Assembly: GCA_030826005.1 (NCBI GenBank)
Contig: JAPJOW010000108.1
Location: forward strand, 1-13,874
DNA length: 13,874 nucleotides
Reading direction: 5' to 3'
DNA from: Aliterella sp. RAGGC_92
GTDB lineage: Bacteria > Cyanobacteriota > Cyanobacteriia > Cyanobacteriales > Chroococcidiopsidaceae
Shown: piece after piece, positions 6,066-13,080 of the stretch
Position numbering within the stretch: the first letter of the stretch is position 1
Layout of the letters: the number at the start of each line of letters is the position of its first letter
Notes under the pieces: model-generated
The model's input: the letters and a program-made list of their open reading frames with translations, nothing else
Database searches by the model: none
What the model was told of the DNA's origin: nothing
Position numbers and translations under genes: made by a program

Positions 6066-6772
6066 ACAAACAACCTTTAGCTGATTTTAAGGTTGGGGTT
6101 GACAATGTAATTTTTTCTGTCGATACTTCGCAAAATCGGCTATTAGTTCTATTGGTGATGCGACACCAAGAGCCATTTTTAGATTATTGGGGACTTCCCG
6201 GTACTTTGGTGCGTCAGGGGGAATCTTTAGAAGATGGTGCTTATCGGATTTTGGCGGAGAAAATTCGCGCTAAAAATTTGTATTTGGAGCAACTATACAC
6301 TTTTGGCGGCCCAAACCGCGATCCGCGTGAAGCGATGGATTGTTATGGAGTCCGTTATCTATCGGTAAGTTATTTTGCTTTGGTGCGGTTTGAAGAAGCC
6401 GAATTAATTGCTGATGGCGTGAGTGGAATTGCTTGGTATCCGGTAAAAGAAGTACCGCAACTCGCTTTCGATCATCAAGAGATTTTGGCTTACGGACATC
6501 GAAGATTGAAAAATAAACTAGAGTACAGTCCGGTGGCTTTTGAAGTGTTACCCGAATTATTTACTTTAAGCGATTTGTACCAGCTTTATTCTACGGTGTT
6601 GGGCGATAACTTCTCTGATTATTCCAACTTCCGAGCGCGGTTATTAAAATTGGGATTTTTGGCAGATACCAAAGTTAAAGTATCACGGGGTGCAGGTCGT
6701 CCAGCTACATTGTATCGGTTTGATGCGGATGCTTTTGCACCGTTTAAAGATAAGCCTTTGGTGTTTATTTAG
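6026..6772 (+). CDS. nrtR: NrtR-like Nudix-related transcriptional regulator
   Basis: A 248-residue protein with an N-terminal Nudix-fold domain (about 22-150) and a C-terminal winged-helix domain (about 155-240). The latter has FTLSDLYQLYSTVLG (179-193), NFRARLLKLGFL (201-212) and GRPATLYRF (224-232), the pattern of NrtR repressors of NAD metabolism. The Nudix box (59-83) keeps G59, E66 and R74, but the catalytic REUXEE core reads RILAEK, with an extra residue between the G and the GE pair. Hydrolysis is therefore unlikely; the domain probably binds ADP-ribose or a related NAD metabolite as signal. GTG 6026 is the only usual start before the conserved part; it overlaps nadD by 40 bases. Likely represses this operon. 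An alternative is an active Nudix hydrolase. Confidence 0.88.
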   Translation: MPAPIQKKFADSLNKQPLADFKVGVDNVIFSVDTSQNRLLVLLVMRHQEPFLDYWGLPGTLVRQGESLEDGAYRILAEKIRAKNLYLEQLYTFGGPNRDPREAMDCYGVRYLSVSYFALVRFEEAELIADGVSGIAWYPVKEVPQLAFDHQEILAYGHRRLKNKLEYSPVAFEVLPELFTLSDLYQLYSTVLGDNFSDYSNFRARLLKLGFLADTKVKVSRGAGRPATLYRFDADAFAPFKDKPLVFI

Positions 6773-6782
6773 ATTTAAAGTT

Positions 6783-8495
6783 ATGAAAATTGCGATCGCC
6801 CAAATTAATCCAACTATCGGCGATTTGGCTGGAAATGCCGATCAAATCCGCCAAGAAGCCCACCAAGCACAGCAGCAAAATGTCTCTTTACTTTTAACGC
6901 CAGAACTATCTTTATGTGGCTATCCACCCAAGGATTTGTTGCTGAATACAAGTTTTATCAACGAGATGGCGGCGACTTTAGAGCAGTTAGCGCGAGATTT
7001 GCCGCAAAATATGGCGGTATTGGTTGGCTGCGTGCAAATAAACGATAAATCCCATCAATCCGGCGGAAAACCATTATTTAACAGCGCTGCTTTACTTCAC
7101 CAAGGCAAAGTTGAGCAAGTTTTTCATAAGCGGCTTTTACCTAACTACGATGTCTTTGACGAACACCGTTATTTTGAACCAGGATTGCAAACTAATTCCT
7201 TTAGCTTCTCCTCAATAAAAATTGGTGTCTCAATCTGCGAAGACTTCTGGAATGATGAAGATTTTTGGGGAAAGCGCAGTTATGCAACCAATCCCATCGC
7301 AGACTTGGCGGCTTTGAATGTAGACTTAATCGTTAATTTGTCTGCGTCTCCCTATAGCGCCGCAAAACCCCATTTAAGAGAAGCAATGCTTAGACACGCT
7401 GCAATCCGCTATCAAAAACCAATTATTTACGCTAACCAAGTCGGCGCAAATGACGATCTAATTTTTGATGGTTGTAGTGTAGGTTTTAACCGCAAAGGTG
7501 AAGCAGTTTGTCGCGCTAAAGCTTTTGAAACTGATTTAGTAATAGTAGAATTTGACGAAAAGTTGCCAGATTTACAACCAAGCGAACTTGCATCTATGCC
7601 AGAAAATGAGGACGAAGAAATCTGGAAAGCCTTGGTATTAGGGGTTCGTGACTATAGCCGTAAGTGTGGATTTTCTAAAGTAGTTATTGGTTTAAGCGGT
7701 GGGGTTGATTCAGCATTAGTCGCTCAAATTGCCACCTCTGCGTTGGGAAAAGAAAACGTTTTAGCCGTATTAATGCCTTCTCCTTATAGTTCAGACCATT
7801 CTGTCAAAGATGCGCTACTTTTAGCTGAAAACCTAGGAATAGCTACCCAAACTCTACCAATTGGCGACTTAATGAGAGGTTACGATACAACTTTAGAACC
7901 TTTATTTGCCAATACACCTTTTGGATTAGCCGAAGAAAATATTCAATCGCGGATTCGGGGTAATTTGTTAATGGCGATCGCAAATAAATTCGGTTACTTA
8001 CTACTATCTACAGGTAATAAGTCCGAAATGGCTGTAGGTTACTGTACTTTGTATGGTGATATGAATGGCGGACTAGCGGCGATCGCCGATGTTCCCAAAA
8101 CTCGCGTTTATTCTATTTGTAACTGGCTAAATCGCACTTCTGAAATTATCCCCAAACACATATTAACCAAGCCACCCAGCGCCGAACTTAAACCCGGACA
8201 AGTGGACGCGGATTCTTTACCGCCTTACGATATCTTGGACGATATTTTACAGAAGTCGATTCATAACTATCAATCTGCGGCGCAAATTGTGGCGGCGGGA
8301 CACGATAAAGCCACAGTTATGCGGATTTTGGCATTAGTTGCGCGATCGGAGTTTAAACGCCGCCAAGCACCCCCAGGATTGAAGATTACCGATCGCGCTT
8401 TTGGTACGGGTTGGCGAATGCCGATTGCAAGTAAGTGGGTGGATGCGAGTAGTTATGAAATCGAAGCCAAACTTCCTTCCCCAGCTAGAAGCTAA
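6783..8495 (+). CDS. nadE: Glutamine-dependent NAD+ synthetase
   Basis: A 570-residue two-domain NAD synthetase (EC 6.3.5.1), converting deamido-NAD to NAD with ATP and glutamine. The N-terminal nitrilase-like glutaminase domain (about 1-265) has the catalytic triad Glu41 (TPELSLCGYP), Lys117 (FHKRLLPNYDVFDE) and Cys152 (GVSICEDFW). The C-terminal synthetase domain has the PP-loop LSGGVDSALV (304-313) and the later LLSTGNKSEMAVGYCTLYGDMNGG block. ATG 6783 starts exactly at the conserved MKIAIAQINPTIGDL and follows the regulator by ten bases; a longer frame from 6690 adds only residues read out of the regulator gene. The glutaminase domain lets this enzyme draw nitrogen directly from glutamine. 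Confidence 0.97.
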   Translation: MKIAIAQINPTIGDLAGNADQIRQEAHQAQQQNVSLLLTPELSLCGYPPKDLLLNTSFINEMAATLEQLARDLPQNMAVLVGCVQINDKSHQSGGKPLFNSAALLHQGKVEQVFHKRLLPNYDVFDEHRYFEPGLQTNSFSFSSIKIGVSICEDFWNDEDFWGKRSYATNPIADLAALNVDLIVNLSASPYSAAKPHLREAMLRHAAIRYQKPIIYANQVGANDDLIFDGCSVGFNRKGEAVCRAKAFETDLVIVEFDEKLPDLQPSELASMPENEDEEIWKALVLGVRDYSRKCGFSKVVIGLSGGVDSALVAQIATSALGKENVLAVLMPSPYSSDHSVKDALLLAENLGIATQTLPIGDLMRGYDTTLEPLFANTPFGLAEENIQSRIRGNLLMAIANKFGYLLLSTGNKSEMAVGYCTLYGDMNGGLAAIADVPKTRVYSICNWLNRTSEIIPKHILTKPPSAELKPGQVDADSLPPYDILDDILQKSIHNYQSAAQIVAAGHDKATVMRILALVARSEFKRRQAPPGLKITDRAFGTGWRMPIASKWVDASSYEIEAKLPSPARS

Positions 8496-8549
8496 TAGGA
8501 CTTAAACAGCGTTTTTATGTAAAGATAAGCTTAATTTATCTAAACATTC

Positions 8550-9398
8550 ATGACGGCGGTTGCTCTCCAAAACGTCCACAAAGTCTATAACAACATCCCT
8601 GTAGTTAACGATTTATCTTTTACAATTCAATCTGGAGAAATGTTTGGTTTACTTGGGCCAAATGGCGCGGGTAAATCTACCACTATTCGGATGCTGACAA
8701 CTTTAACTAAACCAACTCAAGGACGCATTGAAGTAGCGGGTGTTGATGTCACTCGTCAACCATTACTAGCAAAGCAAAATATTGGTGTAGTTTTGCAGCA
8801 AACCAGCGTAGACGCTGATTTATCTGTGTGGGAAAATATGGAGTTGCACGGGCGTTTGCATCACCTTCCCAATCCTCAAAGACAACAATCAATCAATCGC
8901 TGGCTAGAATATGTGGAATTAATCGAGCGGCGCAAAGATTTGGTCAAAACGCTTTCCGGGGGGATGAAACGCCGCTTACAGATTGCTAGAGCGCTATTAC
9001 ACGAGCCAAAAATATTGTTTTTAGACGAACCAACCGTAGGCTTAGATCCGCAAACAAGGCGGCGGTTGTGGGAGATTATTCTCGACTTGAATAAGCAGGG
9101 AATGACAATGTTACTCACAACGCACTATATGGATGAAGTCGAGTATTTGTGCGATCGCATTGGGATTATGGACGGCGGTAAACTCATCTCTTTGGGAACT
9201 CTGCAACAACTAAAAGCTCAGTACGGCGAAGGTTTAGTAATGAAGCAAATAGGCGATCGCTGGGAGTATAAGTTTTTCCCCGATTTAACCGACGCAAACG
9301 CCTACCTTGATAGCCAAACTGACAAAACTGGAATGATGGTACGCCCAGCTAACTTAGAAGATATTTTTGTCGAACTTACTGGGCGACAGCTTGATTAG
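8550..9398 (+). CDS. ABC transporter ATP-binding protein, DrrA/Nod-like
   Basis: A 282-residue ABC ATPase with every catalytic element: Walker A GPNGAGKS (36-43), Q-loop near Gln83-84, signature LSGGM (135-139), Walker B KILFLDE (154-160), D-loop GLDP and H-loop His192 in TTHYMDE. The length and the C-terminal tail after residue 215 fit the DrrA/CcmA/NatA-type exporters of lipids, drugs or polysaccharides. No permease gene is adjacent: the next gene is convergent and only 7 bases away. The partner must lie elsewhere. A weak AT hairpin (8523-8541) precedes ATG 8550; no SD is clear. It may be read through from nadE 54 bases upstream, but the products have no evident link. Confidence 0.9.
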   Translation: MTAVALQNVHKVYNNIPVVNDLSFTIQSGEMFGLLGPNGAGKSTTIRMLTTLTKPTQGRIEVAGVDVTRQPLLAKQNIGVVLQQTSVDADLSVWENMELHGRLHHLPNPQRQQSINRWLEYVELIERRKDLVKTLSGGMKRRLQIARALLHEPKILFLDEPTVGLDPQTRRRLWEIILDLNKQGMTMLLTTHYMDEVEYLCDRIGIMDGGKLISLGTLQQLKAQYGEGLVMKQIGDRWEYKFFPDLTDANAYLDSQTDKTGMMVRPANLEDIFVELTGRQLD

Positions 9399-9405
9399 AG
9401 CTTTT

Positions 9406-10335
9406 TTAAAGCGTGGTTTCTTCCCAATAAGGCGGATTACCAAATCGTTTGATTAAAAAATCGATAAATGCTTTTACCCGCAGCGAATTTTTCCGAGAGG
9501 GCAAATAAAGCGCATAAATGCCCATATCTGTACTGGTTTGGGGATAAATTTGACAATCGGTTAATACTGCTTGCAAATTTCCTTTGCGGATATCTTCACC
9601 AATTAACCAAGTTGGCATCAAAATCAAACCCGTACCATCTAAACAAACTTGGCGGAGTACCTCAGAATTACTCGATCTTAAAGAGCCACCTACTTTAATT
9701 TCACAAAATTCAGTATCTCTTTTGAATCGCCAGACATCATAGCCCATGAAGTAAGTAAACAACAGGCAATTATGATTTGCTAAATCGTCTGGATGTTGGG
9801 GTTTGCCATGTTTAGCAAAATACGCTGTACTACCGCAAACAAGGCGCGTATACGCACCAATCTTACGCATAATTAGACTTCCCCCAGAGCGATCGAGATT
9901 TCCAATCCGAATTACAACATCTAAATCTTCCTCTACTAAATTAGACAATCCATCGCTCAATCTCAAATCAAGCTTTACTTCGGGATACTGAACAAAAAAA
10001 TCGCTGATTATCGGTGCAATGTGCAGTCTTCCAAAAGCAACAGGTACGCTAACTTTTAATAACCCGCGCGGAATATCTTGCTCGATTACACTTTGGTTTG
10101 CTTCCTCTAAGTCTTGCAAAATGCGAACAGCGCGATCGTAATATTTACGCCCTTGCGCTGTAAGAGTAACGCTACGAGTTGAGCGATTGAGTAATTGAGT
10201 ATTGAGAATTTCTTCTAAAGCATTTACCTGGCGAGTCACCGAAGATACTGCCATTTGCATTTGTCTAGCAGCTTCAGAAAATCCATCCGTTTCTACTACT
10301 TTGACAAAAGCCCGCATCGCTGCAAATTGATCCAT
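9406..10335 (-). CDS. LysR-family transcriptional regulator
   Basis: A 309-residue LysR-type regulator. The N-terminal helix-turn-helix (about 1-60) reads MDQFAAMRAFVKVVETDGFSEAARQM... and VSSVTRQVNALEE, with NRSTRSVTLTAQG after it; the remainder is the two-lobed effector-binding domain (GLLKVSVPVAFG, LDVVIRIG, GTGLILMP). I place the start at ATG 10335, where LysR alignments usually begin. The frame extends to another ATG (10353) and a TTG (10362), but these add a non-conserved MHFMQRYKA-type extension. It is divergent from a DsbA-like oxidoreductase and a monooxygenase, the usual arrangement of a LysR gene with its targets, so it probably activates them with a small aromatic or related inducer. 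Closest in style to the CrgA-like group common in proteobacteria. Confidence 0.93.
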   Translation of the reverse strand: MDQFAAMRAFVKVVETDGFSEAARQMQMAVSSVTRQVNALEEILNTQLLNRSTRSVTLTAQGRKYYDRAVRILQDLEEANQSVIEQDIPRGLLKVSVPVAFGRLHIAPIISDFFVQYPEVKLDLRLSDGLSNLVEEDLDVVIRIGNLDRSGGSLIMRKIGAYTRLVCGSTAYFAKHGKPQHPDDLANHNCLLFTYFMGYDVWRFKRDTEFCEIKVGGSLRSSNSEVLRQVCLDGTGLILMPTWLIGEDIRKGNLQAVLTDCQIYPQTSTDMGIYALYLPSRKNSLRVKAFIDFLIKRFGNPPYWEETTL

Positions 10336-10347
10336 CGCTTTGTATCG

Positions 10348-10362
10348 TTGCATAAAATGCAA
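10348..10362. promoter_or_regulatory. Palindrome in the lysR leader
   Basis: TTGCAT-AAA-ATGCAA is a perfect 15-base dyad just upstream of the chosen lysR start (10335). A regulator bound here could repress its own gene, as LysR proteins often do. It overlaps the alternative upstream starts of that frame. Confidence 0.35.
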
Positions 10363-10369
10363 AATTATT

Positions 10370-10383
10370 TAGCATATTTGCTA
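10370..10383. promoter_or_regulatory. Candidate LysR-binding dyad in the divergent gap
   Basis: TAGCA-TATT-TGCTA is a perfect 14-base inverted repeat between the lysR gene and the divergent oxidoreductase gene, close to the T-N11-A dyads bound by LysR regulators (here T-N12-A). It lies about 63 bases upstream of the oxidoreductase start. It is the best single operator candidate in the gap, but binding is inferred from position only. Confidence 0.4.
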
Positions 10384-10445
10384 GATTATTATTCTTTATG
10401 AATGGAGTTATTGTTAAAAAGTCAGGAATTAACGGAGAATAACCC

Positions 10446-11084
10446 ATGATAACAATTGAAATCACTTCAGACTTTATCTGTCCTTGGTGTTTGGTGGTAG
10501 ATAAAAGACTCAATCGAGCAATTGAGCAACTAAAAACTCCCGTCAAAATTAAACGCCTTTGGTATCCGTTAGAATTAAACCCAACAATGCCAGAAGCAGG
10601 TATAGATCGTAAAACCTATCGTTCTCATAAGTTTGGGAGTTGGGAATATTCCCAAACCCTTGATGCTCAAACGATGCAAGCGGCTATTAACGATGACATC
10701 AAATTTCGCTACGACTTAATGGCGGTTACGCCCAATACTCTAAAGGCGCATCGCCTCAGTTGGCTTGCAGAACAGGAAGGCAAAGCTACAGAAATGGTTG
10801 AGCGAATTTTAAACGCTTACTTTACCGAAGGTCAAGATATTACTGATATTAAAACCTTAGCCAAACTTGCTGAAGAAGTTGGGTTAAAAAGCGACATTAG
10901 AGCGTTTTTAAATTCTAATGAAGGCGTTGAAGAAGTAAAAGCTTTAGAAGAACAAGCCGCAAGCCGGAATATACGCGGCGTACCTTCAATTAAAATCGGT
11001 CATGAAACAATTGTTGGAGCGCAAAGCGTTGAGGTTTTTTTAGCAGCTTTGCAAACGGCGGTAAATGAACTAGAAGTTGCATAA
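10446..11084 (+). CDS. DsbA/FrnE-like thioredoxin-fold oxidoreductase
   Basis: A 212-residue protein of the DsbA/FrnE family. It begins ITSDFICPWCLVVDKRL, with the redox pair Cys12-Pro-Trp-Cys15, and has the helical insertion typical of the family, plus a RGVPSIKIG cis-proline region near the C terminus that closes the thioredoxin fold. The intact CPWC argues for a thiol-disulfide oxidoreductase rather than a 2-hydroxychromene-2-carboxylate isomerase, which lacks the cysteine pair. There is no signal peptide, so it acts in the cytoplasm. GGAG (10434-10437) lies eight bases before ATG 10446. It is followed after 11 bases by a flavin monooxygenase and is probably co-transcribed with it, perhaps handling a thiol-linked substrate. 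Confidence 0.88.
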   Translation: MITIEITSDFICPWCLVVDKRLNRAIEQLKTPVKIKRLWYPLELNPTMPEAGIDRKTYRSHKFGSWEYSQTLDAQTMQAAINDDIKFRYDLMAVTPNTLKAHRLSWLAEQEGKATEMVERILNAYFTEGQDITDIKTLAKLAEEVGLKSDIRAFLNSNEGVEEVKALEEQAASRNIRGVPSIKIGHETIVGAQSVEVFLAALQTAVNELEVA

Positions 11085-11095
11085 CAGGAAGCCCA

Positions 11096-12283
11096 ATGAC
11101 TATAAAACCTACAGGTAATCGAGCAATTGTGATTGGCGGTTCGCTCGGCGGTTTATTTACGGGAATCATGTTGCGTTCTATTGGTTGGGATGTGGATATT
11201 TACGAACGCTCCGATCGCACTCTTGATAGTCGCGGTGGTGGTGTTGTCCTCCAAAGCGATGTGGTTGAAGCATTCCAACGTGCGGGTATCTCTACTCAAT
11301 CGCTGGGTGTAGCAGCGCACGAACGTTATTATTTAAACTCTGATGGCAGTGTTGACGAGCCAATGCCCATGCGTCAAATGTTAACTTCTTGGAATCTGCT
11401 TTACAGTTCTATGCATCGGCATTTTCCCTCAGAGCGCTATCATTACGGGAAACGTTTAGTTAACATTGAGCAAAACGAAGAACAAGTTACAGCAATTTTT
11501 ACAGACGGAACTCAAGATACAGCAGACTTATTAATTGGTGCAGACGGCCCAAATTCGACAGTACGGCAACAATTTTTACCTGATGCTCATTATCGCTACG
11601 CTGGATACGTTGCCTACCGGGGATTAGTTAACGAAAACGAACTAGATTCAGAAGCGGCGGCGCTGTTTACAGAACGATTTGTATTTTATCAGTTTCCCAA
11701 CTCGCATATTTTGCAATATGTCATTCCAGGCGATCGCGAATCATTGATACCAGGAGAACGCCGTTTTAATTGGGTTTGGTATGTCAATTACGATGAAACT
11801 ACAGAATTACCTCGCATTTTGACTGATAAAAATGGCAAACGTCGAGATTATTCTATTCCACCAGGTGCGATCGCACCCTCTGTAGAACAAGAGATGCGTT
11901 TATACGCTGACACCGTACTTGCTCCCCCATTTCAAAAACTTGTTGCTGCTACTCCTGAGCCTTTTGTGCAAGCGATTCTAGACTTAGGAGTACCGCAAAT
12001 GACCTCTGGAAGGGTAGCGCTAGTTGGCGATGCTGCTTTTATTCCTCGTCCCCATACAGCCGCAAGTACCGCAAAAGCAGCAGCAAATGCAATTTTTCTA
12101 GCAGAGGCGCTAGTTAAATACGATCGCGATGTTATTAAAGCTCTGTCAGCTTGGCAACCAAGTCAACTAGCTTATGGCAGACAACTTATGGCATCTGGTA
12201 AACAAATGGGCGACTTTTCTCAGTTTCGCTATGGCACAGATCGATTTGGTGAAAATTTAGCGCCTCTGCAACCAAAAGCCTAG
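11096..12283 (+). CDS. FAD-dependent monooxygenase, dihydroxypyridine hydroxylase-like
   Basis: A 395-residue class A flavoprotein monooxygenase. FAD-binding motifs are complete: GGSLGGL (14-20) with Glu37-Arg38 ending the second strand, GADGPNSTVR (148-157), and GDAAFIPRPH (311-320). From recall, its layout follows 2,6-dihydroxypyridine 3-monooxygenase in particular: GVVLQSDV after the first motif, ERYHYGKR, YAGYVAYRG, and RPHTAASTAKA near the end. It should hydroxylate an aromatic or heterocyclic compound with NAD(P)H and O2; the substrate is unknown. AGGA (11086-11089) lies six bases before ATG 11096, and the gene follows the DsbA-like gene by 11 bases, so both are likely under the divergent LysR regulator. 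It is full length with no decay. Confidence 0.9.
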   Translation: MTIKPTGNRAIVIGGSLGGLFTGIMLRSIGWDVDIYERSDRTLDSRGGGVVLQSDVVEAFQRAGISTQSLGVAAHERYYLNSDGSVDEPMPMRQMLTSWNLLYSSMHRHFPSERYHYGKRLVNIEQNEEQVTAIFTDGTQDTADLLIGADGPNSTVRQQFLPDAHYRYAGYVAYRGLVNENELDSEAAALFTERFVFYQFPNSHILQYVIPGDRESLIPGERRFNWVWYVNYDETTELPRILTDKNGKRRDYSIPPGAIAPSVEQEMRLYADTVLAPPFQKLVAATPEPFVQAILDLGVPQMTSGRVALVGDAAFIPRPHTAASTAKAAANAIFLAEALVKYDRDVIKALSAWQPSQLAYGRQLMASGKQMGDFSQFRYGTDRFGENLAPLQPKA

Positions 12284-12353
12284 AGTAAACTGATTTAAAC
12301 TACTTCAGGAGACTAAAATCTCGCAATTGGAGAGTACAAAACAAGTTCCCTTG

Positions 12354-12464
12354 ATGAGTTTGAACTGTTTTGAAGCCTTTAGCGATGGCGTATTTGCGTT
12401 AGCGAAGCGGCTCTGAAAGAGCTTCGCTGTAACTCTACTTGTAATCGAAATCAAATTGCAATAG
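12354..12464 (+). pseudogene. TMEM175/DUF1211 gene fragment split by a hairpin insert
   Basis: The frame from ATG 12354 reads MSLNCFEAFSDGVFALA, matching the first membrane helix of TMEM175-type (DUF1211) potassium channels, whose start usually reads like LEAFSDGVFAIAITLLVLEIKVP. Instead of continuing, the frame enters a palindromic insert and hits TGA at 12414-12416. Beyond the insert, in the same frame, it resumes AVTLLVIEIK (to 12455) and ends at TAG 12462-12464. Removing a 24-base block at 12404-12427 restores a clean FALAVTLLVIEIK. The rest of the channel is absent. The fragment directly abuts a gor remnant, so the region has been rearranged. Confidence 0.65.
12401..12428. repeat. Palindromic insert in the TMEM175-like fragment
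   Basis: A compact hairpin: AGCGAA pairs with TTCGCT on the outside, GCTCT with AGAGC inside, a GCG bulge on the 5' side, and a 3-base GAA loop. It resembles dispersed cyanobacterial palindromic repeats. It carries an in-frame TGA. Its insertion adds 24 bases (12404-12427), a multiple of three, so the host frame is kept but stopped. Confidence 0.65.
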
Positions 12465-12468
12465 AGAA

Positions 12469-13046
12469 TTGGGATTGCCATCTCTAAGTAATGTTCGCTT
12501 ACCAGTGGTTGAGTTACCTGATGGCACTACAGGTCGAGCGCCTAATTTAAGTCAACTCGGTCTAGGAAACATAGAGGTTTGCATTACCACTGGAAAACTT
12601 GACGGACTGGGATATAGTACCCTAAACGCGATCGCTGTAGATGAATATAGCTGTACTATGCAAGCCAATATTTTTGCTGTAGGAGATTGCACAGATTGAC
12701 TTAATTTAACTCCAGTTGCGATCGCCTAAGACAGAGCTTTTGCAGATACTCAGTTTGGTAATAAGCCTCGCGCTGTAAGCTACGATAACGTACCATCTGC
12801 TGTTTTCTCTGTAAGTTTCGACTGCTTTTTCATAGTCTGACCGAACGAGAGGAGAAGGCTCTATTGAAGTTGATAGTTGATGACAATTCAGGAAAAGTGC
12901 TGGGCGCTCACATGGTAGGAGAACACGCGGCAGAAGTGATTCAAGGTATAGCGATCGCTATTAATATGGGTGCTACTAAAAAAGACTTTGATACTACGCT
13001 TGGTATTCACCCAACGGTAGCCGAAGAATTTGTTACTCTACGTTAG
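12469..13046 (+). pseudogene. gor: Decayed glutathione reductase, C-terminal half
   Basis: Recognisable glutathione reductase sequence runs from about 12526 (GTTGRAPNLSQLGLGNIEV) through DEYSCT...NIFAVGDCTD, the second FAD-contact motif, then stops at TGA 12697-12699 where the family has Arg. The same frame continues LNLTPVAI, a second stop TAA at 12727-12729, then RAFADTQFGNKPRAVSYDNVPSAVFS. At about 12808-12815 an internal deletion of roughly 25-30 codons shifts the frame. It resumes as FRLLFHSLTEREEKALLKLIVDD and the dimerisation domain to GIHPTVAEEFVTLR. The FAD domain with the redox disulfide is missing altogether. Two nonsense codons, a deletion-frameshift and loss of the 5' half leave no functional enzyme; an intact gor is presumably elsewhere. 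Confidence 0.88.
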
Positions 13047-13080
13047 AGAAACCTAGCTTTAATTGAATAACTCAACGCCT

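Noticed and set aside
6690..6782. Upstream extension of nadE giving a 601-residue protein
   Set aside because: The added residues are the regulator gene read in another frame. The family's conserved start is exactly at ATG 6783.
8523..8541. AGATAA/TTATCT hairpin before the ABC ATPase gene
   Set aside because: The 6-bp AT-only stem is too weak to call a terminator or attenuator.
9400..9412. GCTTT-TTT-AAAGC hairpin between the ABC and LysR gene ends
   Set aside because: The 5-bp stem overlaps the LysR stop codon and is too short to support a terminator call.
10274..10546. 90-residue minus-strand frame across the divergent gap
   Set aside because: It overlaps both the regulator and the oxidoreductase gene starts and has no recognisable motif.
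4060..12283. A nicotinate or nicotine degradation pathway linking pncB with the dihydroxypyridine-like monooxygenase
   Set aside because: Other pathway genes are absent, an unrelated ABC ATPase and opposite-strand regulator lie between, and the family hydroxylates varied aromatics. Proximity alone is not enough.
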